NCBI GenBank assembly: GCA_037833965.1
Contig: AP031355.1
Coordinates: 4,985,501-5,049,500, forward strand
DNA length: 64,000 nt
DNA from: Marchantia polymorpha subsp. ruderalis
Lineage: Eukaryota; Streptophyta; Marchantiopsida; Marchantiales; Marchantiaceae
Reading direction: 5' to 3'
In this document: one piece after another, positions 21,044-31,094 of the stretch
Layout of the letters: each line of letters starts with the position of its first letter
Position numbering within the stretch: the first letter of the stretch is position 1
Program-made: the position numbers and the translations under genes
Notes under the pieces: generated by a model
What the model saw: only the letters and a program-made list of their open reading frames with translations
Told to the model about the DNA's origin: nothing
Databases searched by the model: none

Positions 21044-21703
21044 CTTCGGCGTCGGCGGAAAATCCGCCTTGGGCCCTAGAAATGCGCCTTGTGAGGTAGA
21101 AAGTGTACGGCGCCTTCTGCGCCAGCGCGGCGCCGCGGACGAGCAAGGAGCCGCCAGAGTAATCAAATCCGTACGGACCATGCGGACGGGACGGGTGGAT
21201 GCGCTCTTGGACGGACGGAGTTGCGGCGGCGGAAGCGCCGACGAAGAGACAAGGAACGGACAGTCTGGACGGAGACGGCTGACCACGGTCAACGCCTTCC
21301 GCGCCAGCGCGACGCCGCGGACGGAATTCGCCTGCGCACAGGCGAGCGCCTGTGCACAGGAGGATGAAGTTCCGCGCCGGCGGAGAATCCGCCGAGGAGT
21401 CTGCCTGCGCACAGGCAGGAGTTGAACTTTTGTCCGACATGCGGACACACGCGTCGAGGCAGAAGGGGATTGGCCGAGGGGCGGTACGAACAAGTGTACC
21501 GCGCAAGGCGGAAAACTCGCCTTCGGCGCTGCGCTCCCATGTCCGCGGGGTAATACGCTCGCGGAGTTCAAATCCGCCAATTCGAGCGTGAGAGTTTAAT
21601 CGGCGACGGCGGAGCGTGAAGCCGCGCGTGAGAGCGGAGACCGTTCCAGCGTAGAGCCGGCGCGGCCATCAAGTGAGACGTCCTCCACGAGCAAGAGCCG
21701 ACC

Positions 21704-24700
21704 ATGACCTTCGACCGGGCGGCGGAGAGCGTCCCATTCTTGAATTCGCGATTCCAATCTCTTGTGCGCGCTGCGCGCGTCCATCTGCTGGCTGCTAAAC
21801 ATTCTCGACGTCGCCGCACAGGGGATTTCTTGGTGATTGAGGGAGAAGTGAGTGCGCGTGATTTGGAATTGAGGGCGATTAGAGTTTGCCGAGAGAGAAA
21901 GGAGCTCGAGCGGTGCGGAAGTAGAATGAGCGGGCGAGCGAACTCCAGGAACGCAATGACGAGACCGGGCAGATTGCGGATGCTGCCGCTTCGCCTACCA
22001 CAGAACGGGCTGCGCGCTTTCGAGGAGCGCTTAATAGCAAGAAAGCTCAATTTCTTGCTATGGGGATGGAACTACATCTGTGCGGATATGGTGCGTGAGT
22101 GGCTAGAGCCACAGGGACCACCCTCGCGCGGATTGCGTCCGCATGTTGATCGGTGGACAGTCCAAGATTGGGCGCAGGCATTGGGAAGATGTGCCGGCAT
22201 GCCAGGGCATCTCCTCTTCGACAGTGAGAGCATCAAGGTGACCAAGCAGGAAGAGGCGCAATTTGTGGAGCTGTTCAAGACCGGGAGGTCTACCAAGAAT
22301 GGGTACAGGACCCGTGATTACAAGGATCGATTTCGCCGGGCTTTGTCCGCGGCGCTGATGCAATTACTGCAGCCACACCGCGCCTGCTACATCACATTGT
22401 GGCAGGTCTCTTTTGTGGAGTGCGTCATCGAGGGAACTCCAATTCACTGGGCGAGCATCCTGCACAGGGTGATGCGACAGCACGCTTTTGAGGAGAAGGG
22501 GGGGACTCTAAACCATCTCTCTCCTTTCCTCATCAATTTTTATCGACAGCGGAATTGTTTGACAGCGGCGGAGCTTGAGAATGAGGTCGACACTGATGTG
22601 CGGGAGAATGAGGTCGACACTGATGCAGAGGAGTCACCGACTTCTACCCCATCAAGGCGGAGGGACGAAGGGAGAAACACTCCTGCAGCACGAGTGCCGC
22701 GGAAGCGGCGATGGAGAGAAGAGTCCGAAGAGGAGCAGCATCAAGAACCCTCTGCTCCCATTCGACCGCGGCCGTTGTACGAGTCATACAGCCGGCCGAA
22801 GCAGAAGGCACGCAGACTGGTGTTACCAGCCAACAGTGCGGACACGGCGACGATTGCGACGGAGAAAGGAAGTGCGTCGCCAGAGAAGCATGAGGAAGCG
22901 CGGACGACCGCAGGAGCAACGGACCCCGCTGCAGCCTCGACGGGCGAGAGGCCGCCTACGGGCCAAGGGCCTCCGGAGTTACCACGTGCGTTGCGGACAG
23001 GTGTTCCGTTTGCGCACAGACGAGACTCCGCGGACGGACGAGCCTCCGCGGACAGACGATCACAAGTGGACGTAGATCTACGCTTACGCGTGGGAAGGAG
23101 CAGTCCGCCTGTGCACAGGTCACCTCCACACGTGCCGCCTGTGCACAGGCAGGAATCACCCCCGTTCCAACGTAGGAAGGGGAAGGAGCCGGCGGAAGAG
23201 CCGCCTACGAGACACCGGCCCTCGGGGCCAGACCCTCCGGCGCACCACGCGCCGCAATTTGCGCCTTCGGCGCCAGGGCCTTCGAGCCGAGGAGATACGA
23301 GCAGGGAGTGTGCGGAGGCCACACTATCGGCGGGTAATCCGCCGGTAGATGCGCCTTCGGCGGTAGGGCCTCAGGGCCAAGGGACATCGGGCGAGCGGCC
23401 CCCGGCCATGTCGCCTTTGGCGATGGACGTCCGCGGCGCTACGCCTGCGGCGGACAAGGCGCCGGCATTTGCGCCTGCGCACAGGCCAAGCACAGCCCCC
23501 GCGGACCGATCAAGGGAGCAGCAACAGACGGAGGAGCGGAGTGACTGTCCGCGGGATGAAATTTCGATGCGCGATGCGCAATCAAACCCCGCGCAGCCAC
23601 CCTCCGCTCGATCGCCTTCAGCGGCGGGCGTCGGCGGCAGAGAGGACACGGTAGACGACCAACAAGCGAGCGGCGGGGATGCCGCACGGGCACATTCGCC
23701 TACCGCCTTAGACACTTTGGCGAAGAGCAGCGAGGCTGCAGCCGTGCCTTCGCAGGCAGCACACATCGACGACGTGCAGCCCCACTCGGGTCAGTCGCCG
23801 ACGCAATCAATGGCGACTGAAATTCTCCACTCGGATGATGACGACGGAGGCTCCACCGAAGAAATGTCAGGAGCAGGGGACACCGAGGAGGAGGAGGAGG
23901 AAATTGTTGGAGCGCCGGCGGCGGCGCTCTCTGAGCAGGTGATTCCGTTGCTGAGGTACTTGGATCGCAAAGTCGATAAATACGCCGACCCACTTCAGCC
24001 GGGATCTTACATCGAGTTAGTGCGCAGGCGGACTCGCACTAAAGTCCACACCAGCAAGCTATTAGCTAGAGTGGACCAGGAGTTGAGGGAATTGAAGGAG
24101 AAGCATGAATGCTTGTGGGGTCAGTATAAACTTAATCAGAAATTCTACAAGTACTCCGAGAAGGTGAGGGATGGGAAACTGGAAGAGCTCACCAAGGAGC
24201 AGGTGAAGGTCACAGAAGCACTAATTTCTGAGCAGGCCCAGAATCGGATTTTGTCAGAGGAGCTCGTGCGACAGACGCGGTTGTTGGAACAGTGTCAGCT
24301 CGCACGGCAGGCGGATGAGGAGGTAATCCGCAGGCTACAGTCAGAGTGTGGCGAATTGAGAGCGCAACGTGCTGAGGCCGAATCGCAATTAGTGATAGTT
24401 GAAGAGGATCGCAGGAAGGAGGCAGATCGCACAAAGGTGGAGACGGCGAGGCGTGTCGCCCACTGTCTCAAGGGCTACGCCCACTGGGAAGTGGCGGCGC
24501 AGGAGAAACTCACACTGCGTGAGTTTGAACTTCGCGCAGCCGGGTTGTTGTCAGGCGACCGTAGGAGTCGGCGGAAGGTAGCAAAGAAGCTCGATGCTTT
24601 TCTGTCGAAGGCGCAGGATACCATGTCCGCCCTCGAAGTGGAGGTGTCCGCGGCGTTGCAGCGATTGGGACTGCGCAGTCGAGCGGAAGACTGGCAGGGT

Positions 24701-24790
24701 AGGGAGTTAGTGCGCGGCAGTCCGCCGCGCAGGAGACGTAGCACAGGTACCGCGGAGTGTAGTGTAGCGTGGTCCCGTGCAGGCGTGTAG
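21704..24790 (+). CDS. LTR U3 protein, 1,028 codons, open throughout (A1 5' LTR)
   Basis: Function unknown. Residues 1-310 form a predicted helical domain with blocks conserved in LTR-B: FLLWGWNYICADMVREW (about 115), YRTRDYKDRFRR (about 205), WQVSFVECVIEGTPIHWAS (about 233) and KGGTLNHLSPFLINFYRQ (about 265). That last pair resembles the putative plant transposon protein domain (Pfam Transposase_32 type) found in extra ORFs of Athila/Ogre-like elements; this is inference. Residues 310-725 are a Pro/Arg/Ser linker with PVHR repeats, then an acidic run. Residues about 785-925 are coiled coil, followed by a conserved tail (LGLRSRAEDWQGREL). There is no zinc knuckle, protease or polymerase motif. 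It lies wholly in U3, upstream of the LTR TATA box, and the start ATG has a good context (GACCATGA). Confidence 0.85.
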   Translation: MTFDRAAESVPFLNSRFQSLVRAARVHLLAAKHSRRRRTGDFLVIEGEVSARDLELRAIRVCRERKELERCGSRMSGRANSRNAMTRPGRLRMLPLRLPQNGLRAFEERLIARKLNFLLWGWNYICADMVREWLEPQGPPSRGLRPHVDRWTVQDWAQALGRCAGMPGHLLFDSESIKVTKQEEAQFVELFKTGRSTKNGYRTRDYKDRFRRALSAALMQLLQPHRACYITLWQVSFVECVIEGTPIHWASILHRVMRQHAFEEKGGTLNHLSPFLINFYRQRNCLTAAELENEVDTDVRENEVDTDAEESPTSTPSRRRDEGRNTPAARVPRKRRWREESEEEQHQEPSAPIRPRPLYESYSRPKQKARRLVLPANSADTATIATEKGSASPEKHEEARTTAGATDPAAASTGERPPTGQGPPELPRALRTGVPFAHRRDSADGRASADRRSQVDVDLRLRVGRSSPPVHRSPPHVPPVHRQESPPFQRRKGKEPAEEPPTRHRPSGPDPPAHHAPQFAPSAPGPSSRGDTSRECAEATLSAGNPPVDAPSAVGPQGQGTSGERPPAMSPLAMDVRGATPAADKAPAFAPAHRPSTAPADRSREQQQTEERSDCPRDEISMRDAQSNPAQPPSARSPSAAGVGGREDTVDDQQASGGDAARAHSPTALDTLAKSSEAAAVPSQAAHIDDVQPHSGQSPTQSMATEILHSDDDDGGSTEEMSGAGDTEEEEEEIVGAPAAALSEQVIPLLRYLDRKVDKYADPLQPGSYIELVRRRTRTKVHTSKLLARVDQELRELKEKHECLWGQYKLNQKFYKYSEKVRDGKLEELTKEQVKVTEALISEQAQNRILSEELVRQTRLLEQCQLARQADEEVIRRLQSECGELRAQRAEAESQLVIVEEDRRKEADRTKVETARRVAHCLKGYAHWEVAAQEKLTLREFELRAAGLLSGDRRSRRKVAKKLDAFLSKAQDTMSALEVEVSAALQRLGLRSRAEDWQGRELVRGSPPRRRRSTGTAECSVAWSRAGV

Positions 24791-24826
24791 CATAGTGCAG
24801 TGTAGTGTTAGGTAGGACTTAGAAGG

Positions 24827-24855
24827 TATAAAATAGTTCCAGGCGTTTTGCCTGG
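24827..24855 (+). promoter_or_regulatory. A1 5' LTR core promoter: TATA box and hairpin
   Basis: TATAAAATA (24827-24835), then CCAGGC-GTTTT-GCCTGG (24839-24855). Transcription of the gag-pol RNA is expected to start at or just after the hairpin. In LTR-B (44041-44069 minus; 52485-52513) the stem reads CAAGGC/GCCTTG: the second pair is C-G in A and A-T in B. Confidence 0.75.
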
Positions 24856-25822
24856 GGTTCTTTCCCATCAGAAGTGCAGATCAGGAACCCATTTCCTTTG
24901 CGTGTTTGTGTCCTTGAGTTCTGTCACCACGCACGAGGAGTTACAACTTAGCGTTCCGCATTTTGTAACTGAAGGCCTTCGGCCGAATGTTCAGAGCTAG
25001 TCCATTGGTTAGAGACTTGAGTAGTTCGGATCTGCACCTGCGGGTGACTGCCGATGCTCAGAGCCAGTGACTAGTTAGATACTTGAACAGTTTCGCCCCT
25101 ACACCTTCGAGTGTTTCTTTCTGATTGTACTCCCTTGGGATTTTTCCCCTGAATGCCAAAGTGAAGTTTTGCTACTTCGTGTAAGCCTTGGTTGTAAATT
25201 CAGGTTACGCTGCAGCAGGTGCCTTGAGGGTAACCCCTGTAGTATTTCTGGGAATGACAAGTGCCTGAGAATTCAAACTCTTCAATAGACCGTTATTGTG
25301 TTACTGGAATGTTTCTCAGTGAGTCCTTCAGTGCGGACCTGTGTTCTCTGCGCGTTTTGTGAGTTGAGGGTGTTGTTCACCGCGTATGAGTGACTTCGAT
25401 CCGAAGTAGGCAGTCCAAACCGGGTTTCCTACACTAGCAGCAAGCTAGTGGAAGTGTTGTAAAAGCCGGAGTTGGAAGTCACTACCCGCAGCTTCGCCGA
25501 GTGTGCTCGCGAGAGACTTTCCCCCTGAAATCCTGAAGTTGAGGTCCTAACGGATCTCTGGGTTGTGTTTCTGTAGTTTCAGGTGTGTGTGTGTGTGTGT
25601 GTTACGCTGCACTGTGCGACCTCCGAGTGCGCTCCGAGTGGACACTTGCAGTATTTCTGGGAGTGACAGTTGCCTGAGAATTCAAACTCCTCAATAGTCT
25701 GTTAAAACGTGACACTTTGTACCCTGTGTGTTCCTCTGTCCCTGTGGGTTCGACCTTTCTACCACTATATTGCAGTTTTAGCCTTTAGTGGGTTATTACA
25801 TAAGAAGCCGACAACTTCTTTT

Positions 25823-25840
25823 TGGCGCCGCTGCCGGGGA
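25823..25840 (+). other. Primer-binding site of A1 (tRNA-Asp type)
   Basis: TGGCGCCGCTGCCGGGGA, 22 bases after the LTR end, matches the complement of the plant tRNA-Asp 3' end at 17 of 18 positions. A primer site set some distance inside the LTR border is common in Athila/Tat/Ogre elements. Confidence 0.85.
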
Positions 25841-25886
25841 CAGTTGCGTCAACACCGGGGTTTCTACGAGCAGCCATGCTCGGTGA

Positions 25887-27164
25887 ATGTCGAGTGGAGC
25901 TAGCGGGAGCAACCTAAGCGCGAGAGCTGTCCGCAGGATCCGACGAGATTCAGAGAAGGCCGGGGAAGAGACACGGCGTCAAAACAAGAAAACACCAAAA
26001 AGAGTACCTAAGCCTAGTTCGGCCGACATCCTTGGGGAACCTACCCCCGGCGACTCGGAACCAAACTTGGTGCTTACAGTTCTACTAGATATTCCTTGCA
26101 CGGACCCTCCTCGTGATTTAGAAACGACCGCCCGAGAACCGTCGACAGACACACCGATGGCGGACGGACAAGCCAATGTGCGGCTACTTCAGCCGATTAC
26201 TAAACATTCCTACCCAAAGTATAAAGGGAGTGGGGATGACGACGATGCAGATTCATACATCAAGTTGTTCGAATCGGTGTCTATTGCCAATCGCGAGATC
26301 GCAGACGACGACCGACTAAGGATCTTTCCAAGCCTTCTGCGGAAGAAAGCGAGGAGTTGGTACAATCACGAGAGCATCGATCCGACTGGGTTGACAACAT
26401 GGGCCCAGCTGAAGGAGAAGTTCCTTCGCCGCTTCCGCGAGCTCGGCTACGACAGTCGGGTATTGACAAAGTTACGTAATTTGCAGCGAGAGAAGAAGGA
26501 GAGTCTGCGTGACTACACGGAGAGATTTCTGGACCTCCTGGACAGAATACCGAAAACAGGACCAGGGTCCCCTTTCTCGGTACAACAAGCTGTGGATTGG
26601 TACGTGACCGGCTTAACTCGGGAGATGGAGACTTTTTGCCGACGCAGCAAGTGCGACACTATTGAGGATGTGATTGCATCGGCAGAAGCCTTCGAAACTT
26701 CCACTCTCAACCGAAGAGGGAGAGAGAGACGGGAGTCAAAGGAGCGAAAACCGAAGGGAGGGCGAAGACGACGTAGAGGTACAACTCCGTCATCGGAAGA
26801 ATCGTCTTTGGACGAGAACCGTTCCTCATCCGAAGAAGAGGAAACCTCATCGTCGGAGGAGGAGAAGAAGAGGAAGAAGCATGGGGCAGCGAAGAAGAAG
26901 GGCACCCGACGAGTGACTACGGACAGAGCGCCGGGAGACATAGCCTCGAAGATGGAGACCCTTGTGAAGGACTTCGCCGACCTCAAGGTTCAAGTGGTAG
27001 GCGGTCATGATTGCCGAAAATCACCCGGGAGAGTGCGAGCGAACTTATGGTGCACTACGTGCGGAGCGGTGGGACATGCAAACACCGAGTGCCTTACCAC
27101 CCGTCCGTCATATCCAGTCAACGCAGTAGAGTGGGCACAACCGTACTATGGAGAGCACCCGTAG
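25887..27164 (+). CDS. A1 gag, capsid region
   Basis: Basic N-terminus, then the capsid core from about residue 105: ITKHSYPKYKGSGDDDDADS, FPSLLRKKARSWYNHES and LKEKFLRRFRELGYD, the standard gypsy retrotrans-gag pattern. A Ser/Glu/Lys-rich region follows, then a zinc knuckle at 27051-27092 (CTTCGAVGHANTEC). The ATG at 25887 is the first in the leader after the primer site that opens a long frame. The gag region continues into the next entry in the same phase. Confidence 0.88.
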   Translation: MSSGASGSNLSARAVRRIRRDSEKAGEETRRQNKKTPKRVPKPSSADILGEPTPGDSEPNLVLTVLLDIPCTDPPRDLETTAREPSTDTPMADGQANVRLLQPITKHSYPKYKGSGDDDDADSYIKLFESVSIANREIADDDRLRIFPSLLRKKARSWYNHESIDPTGLTTWAQLKEKFLRRFRELGYDSRVLTKLRNLQREKKESLRDYTERFLDLLDRIPKTGPGSPFSVQQAVDWYVTGLTREMETFCRRSKCDTIEDVIASAEAFETSTLNRRGRERRESKERKPKGGRRRRRGTTPSSEESSLDENRSSSEEEETSSSEEEKKRKKHGAAKKKGTRRVTTDRAPGDIASKMETLVKDFADLKVQVVGGHDCRKSPGRVRANLWCTTCGAVGHANTECLTTRPSYPVNAVEWAQPYYGEHP

Positions 27165-27236
27165 TACTATGGAGAGGCTAGCGAAGAGACAGCCTACGCC
27201 GTCCAGTCGGTTCCCACCCCTACTGCAGTTTCAGCA

Positions 27237-28721
27237 ATGCAAGTCCCACGATATCATCCGGTGGATCGGGCCACTACAGTACCCGTGAGGCGGAGAGCAC
27301 CTCCAGGGACGTTTGACCCACCGCCACCGCGAGCTTGTTATAATTGCGGGGAAGTTGGACACTTCTCACCGCAGTGCCCCCATCCAAAAAGGCGAAACGA
27401 TTATGTTCCGACATGTAGAAATTGCAAGAAGACCGGGCATACTGCGCCAGAGTGTGATCAGCCACCAGTTCCTCGGCCATCGGTACGATTTGTGACCCCT
27501 CCTGCCAAGGAGGACGTCCAAGTTAACCAGGTCGAAGTAGGTTCAGACGGGGATGACGAAGACGAAGAATGGCCGGCGGAAGAGGTTATGTGCGCACGGG
27601 TCGAAACTCGTAGTTCCAAGAAATCGAAGGAGCAAGAGCATGACACTCGCAAGCACGAACGGAGAACCGACGACCGGACGGGAAAAGGGAAGGAGAAGAC
27701 ATCCAGCAAGTCCGACTTGCGACCTGCACGGAAGTCTTCGGTTACGCGAGAGGCACCAGCAGTGCGCCCCCAGACAGCAGTCGAGGATGAGCCAGTACGC
27801 TTGCTGAAACGGGACTATGCTCCGGATATCCGCAACGAGGTAACCAACCTGTTGAAGGAAGCGATCCGCACTCAAAAGGACCCACCGCGGCCAGACTTGC
27901 CATCCTTCCTTGGGGCGAAGTTGGCAGCCACCGTGGAACCTCGCAGGGCGTCGCCGCCGACCCCGGCGACCCAACGCGTCCACTATGACTTGGTCGAAGA
28001 TCTCGGGAGTCGGAAAGTGAACATCACGTTCAAGCAGCTCCTTGAGGACAACAAGACGTATCGAAGAATGTTGATGCTTTCGCTACGACGTCCGCGGAAG
28101 CCGCGCGCATCCACATCCTCTCAAGTGTATCAAGTGGAGAGCGAAGACCAAGGGCCACCAGAGATCAATGTGGAAATAGCAGGGTGTTGTGTACGCAGGG
28201 TACCAATCGACTCTGGATCAGGAGTCAACATAATGACGGAGGACACCGCGAGAGCCTTGGGGTTCAGTCAATACGAACCCTCGAAGCGTGTGTTGAGATT
28301 AGCGGATCAGACGCGGAGAATGCCTGCAGGTATGCTGCGCAATGTCAAAACAATCATCGGTGGTGCGGACTTTCGGTTGACGTATATCATCCTTCAACCG
28401 ATGATGAAGCAGGGCTATGACGTTCTGCTCGGGCGACCATGGCTATATGGCGCACAAGTCAGATGTGATTGGCGAAGGCATCGCCTTAAGTTTCCCCATC
28501 CTTCGGAACCGACCAAGACCATTACGGTGCCCTGGAATAGGGTCAGACACGAAGGAGAGACCCCATCGACAAGTGCAGGTTACACATCGGGCGGGGACAG
28601 TGAGTCGACCGCGCGATCGGATTCCAGTGGTACCGAATCCGATTATTTCGTGGGATTCGTTGCCTGCTGTTCGGTGGGAGAAGAAGAAGAGCCGGAAGCT
28701 ATTCAGCCGGAAGACGAATAG
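27237..28721 (+). CDS. A1 gag C-terminal zinc knuckles and aspartic protease
   Basis: Two CCHC knuckles (CYNCGEVGHFSPQC at 27336-27378 and CRNCKKTGHTAPEC at 27414-27456) are followed by a charged linker and a retropepsin-like domain at about 28170-28460 with the catalytic VPIDSGSGVNIM and a later LLGRPWLY (the usual LG-hydrophobic motif). With the knuckle upstream this gives three zinc knuckles. The region ends in a Glu-rich tail, after which the RT-integrase frame continues in the same phase across a CAR-YYA-type context (see findings). Confidence 0.88.
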   Translation: MQVPRYHPVDRATTVPVRRRAPPGTFDPPPPRACYNCGEVGHFSPQCPHPKRRNDYVPTCRNCKKTGHTAPECDQPPVPRPSVRFVTPPAKEDVQVNQVEVGSDGDDEDEEWPAEEVMCARVETRSSKKSKEQEHDTRKHERRTDDRTGKGKEKTSSKSDLRPARKSSVTREAPAVRPQTAVEDEPVRLLKRDYAPDIRNEVTNLLKEAIRTQKDPPRPDLPSFLGAKLAATVEPRRASPPTPATQRVHYDLVEDLGSRKVNITFKQLLEDNKTYRRMLMLSLRRPRKPRASTSSQVYQVESEDQGPPEINVEIAGCCVRRVPIDSGSGVNIMTEDTARALGFSQYEPSKRVLRLADQTRRMPAGMLRNVKTIIGGADFRLTYIILQPMMKQGYDVLLGRPWLYGAQVRCDWRRHRLKFPHPSEPTKTITVPWNRVRHEGETPSTSAGYTSGGDSESTARSDSSGTESDYFVGFVACCSVGEEEEPEAIQPEDE

Positions 28722-28730
28722 CAATTAACG

Positions 28731-31094
28731 GTGGGACTGGGAAGGAGCGAGACGAGTCACACCGAGGGCATTGTCGACCCTAGTGACTGTCACGAAGTAC
28801 AACTCAGTCCCGACAAGTGCTTGAAGGTATCAAGCACAGTGAGAGGAGACGAGCTAAGGAACGTACAGGCATTCCTTAGCCATTATGTCGACGTCTTCGC
28901 CTGGAAGATCGAAGACATGAAGGGGATACCTGCACGGTATGGGGAACACCGTATCGATTTACTGGACGACTCAGTACCCATACGACAGCGCCAGTATCGC
29001 CTCAACCCAAAATACTCCTTGCTAGTTAAGGAGGAGATAGATAAGTACTTGAGTGCTGGTATTATTTACCCAGTGCTCAGCAGTGAATGGGTGTCGCCGA
29101 TTGTTATCGTACCCAAGAAGTTGACGGGTAAGATACGAGTGTGTCAGGATTTCCGGAAGTTGAATGCAGCAACACGCAAGGATCATCACCCGTTGCCGTT
29201 CACGGATGCCATTCTAGACCATGTCGCAGGACATGAATGCTATAGCTTCCTGGACGGGTTCTCAGGTTACAATCAGGTGTCTATCCGGGAACAGGACAAG
29301 GATAAAACTACGTTCACAACCGACTGGGGAACTTACGCATACCACAAGATGCCCTTCGGTCTGTGCAACGCGCCTGCCACCTTTCAACGGATGATGACCA
29401 ATATCTTCCAGGAGCAACTGAGGAAGTGCCTGGAAATATTCATAGATGACTTCTGTGTCTTTGGGAAGCGGTCTGAACACCTAAGTCACTTGAAGCAGAC
29501 CTTCGATAAATGTAGAGAGAGCAGTTTATCGCTGCATCCCGAGAAGTGCTTTTTCTTTATGACTAGTGGGATCTTGTTGGGTCATCGGGTCTCGGCAGAC
29601 GGCATTGCGGTGGACATCGAGAAGGTCAAGGTTATACTCGAGCTTGAGCCACCCACGAATCTAAGAGAGCTGCGAGCATTCCTGGGTCATGTGGGCTACT
29701 ACCGAAGATTCATACACCTGTATGCAATACTGGCGGCGGACCTGACCAAGTTGTTGAAGAAGGACGAGCCTTATGCCTGGGGTGCGAACCAGCAATCAGC
29801 ATTTGAGGCTCTTAAAGTGAAACTCACGACTGCTCCCGTGCTAAGGAGTCCAGACTGGAATCGACCATTCCATGTTTACGTTGACACATCTGCATTCGCC
29901 ATCGGTGTAGTACTGAGTCAAAAGGATGACAACAAAAAGGACTACCCGATCTATTTCGCGAGCCGTCAGCTGTCTCTAGCAGAGCGGAAGTACACCACGA
30001 CGGAGAGAGAAGCGTTGGGGATGGTGTACTCCTGTAAAAAGTTCCGTCACTACCTAATCTGCTACGAGTTTGTGTTCCATGTGGACCACTACGCATTGCA
30101 ACACCTAGTCAAGAAAGCCGACCTATCCGGTCGGATCGCCAGGTGGGTGCTGTTGCTACAAGAGTTCACCTACACAGTCCAGACCAGGAAAGGGGTGCAC
30201 CACGAAAATGCGGATTACTTGTCCCGATTATGGACCCAGCCGACAGAGGAGGAATTGGTGGACGATTTTCCAGATGAAGAGTTATTTCAGTTGTCTGCGG
30301 GGCATGAGTCCCGCTATGCCGACCTGTATCGATATCTGCTAACCCTTCAGTGTCCCGTAGGCATGGATTTGGAACAGCGAACTGTCTTTATTCATAAGGC
30401 AGGCCCGTACCAACTCCAGCAGGGGGTTTTGTTCAAAAAGATGGCAGATGAGCGCTTATGCAGATGCCTGGAGGAATCAGAGGTACCAAGAATAGTGAGT
30501 GCGATGCATACAGAGGAGGCGGGTGGACACTATGCCTCCAGGAACACGGTCACAAAGATTCTAAATGCGGGGTATTGGTGGCCGACCATGTTTAAGGATG
30601 TTCTCGATTACATCCGCAAGTGCGACAGTTGCCAGAGGACGGGGAGACCAACGCCTACAACACGCTGGCCCCTGACTCCCATCATGCCTCTAGCACCTTT
30701 CGAAAAGTGGGGCATTGACTTTGTAGGGCCGATACAACCAGTGACTAGAAGCACACGAAGGCGCTACATTCTGGTAGCAACGGACTACGCCACCAAAATG
30801 GTGGAGGCCAGGGCCACCAGAAGGGATGATGCTGCCACAGTGGCAGCCTTCTTGTTTGAGTCGATTATCACACGCTACGGATGTCCCTTAGAGCTAGTCA
30901 GCTACCGGGGCACGCATTTTCTAAATCAGATCATCGAAGATCTGACACGGTATTTCCACATCAAGCACCGGAAGACTACTCCATACAATCCCAAGGCGAA
31001 TGGACTGACGGAGAAGTCCAATGGTCTGCTGTGTAAAATACTACTCAAGGTCACGGTGAATCACGCTCACGACTGGGATACGAAGCTAGCAGCC
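28731..31094 (+). CDS. A1 reverse transcriptase, RNase H and integrase core
   Basis: RT motifs run from about 28960: YRLNPKYSLLVKEEIDKYL, WVSPIVIVPKK, FLDGFSGYNQV, MPFGLCNAPATFQRMM and the catalytic IFIDDF (29436-29453). RNase H (about 29860-30230) has FHVYVDTSAFAIG, TTTEREALGMV and HVDHYALQ. The integrase starts with its zinc domain (GGHYASRNTV, CDSCQRTG, about 30525-30640) and continues into the core (WGIDFVGP, then TPYNPKANGLTEKSNG). The DGFSGYNQ and IDDF forms and tRNA-Asp priming point to the Athila/Tat/Ogre side of Ty3/gypsy; there is no chromodomain. It is interrupted at 31095 by a solo LTR and continues at 33622. The frame has no ATG at its start. Confidence 0.92.

Larger units (their letters stand above)
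20457..25800 (+). mobile_element. 5' LTR of A1 (5.34 kb)
   Basis: Starts TGTGGTACCCC, ends GGGTTATTACA. U3 runs to about 24855 and includes the leader, the fold-back module (20769-20812), palindromes and the 1,028-codon frame. The TATA box and hairpin at 24827-24855 mark the probable U3/R boundary, leaving about 0.94 kb of R and U5. U5 contains a direct repeat (25203-25291 and 25600-25699), a (TG)n tract and the terminal GGGTTCGACC-to-ATTACA segment shared by all copies. Confidence 0.94.

Noticed and set aside
20967-21425. CRISPR-like array of CGCCTGTGCACAGGCG repeats
   Set aside because: Spacing is irregular, repeats are short palindromes with half-copies, no cas genes, and the DNA is clearly eukaryotic.
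20457-25800. A DNA transposon with terminal inverted repeats and one large ORF
   Set aside because: The 14-bp inverted ends and 5-bp duplications fit superficially, but the same unit occurs in direct orientation on both sides of gag-pol, next to a polypurine tract and a tRNA-type primer site, and has a TATA box near its right end. It is an LTR.
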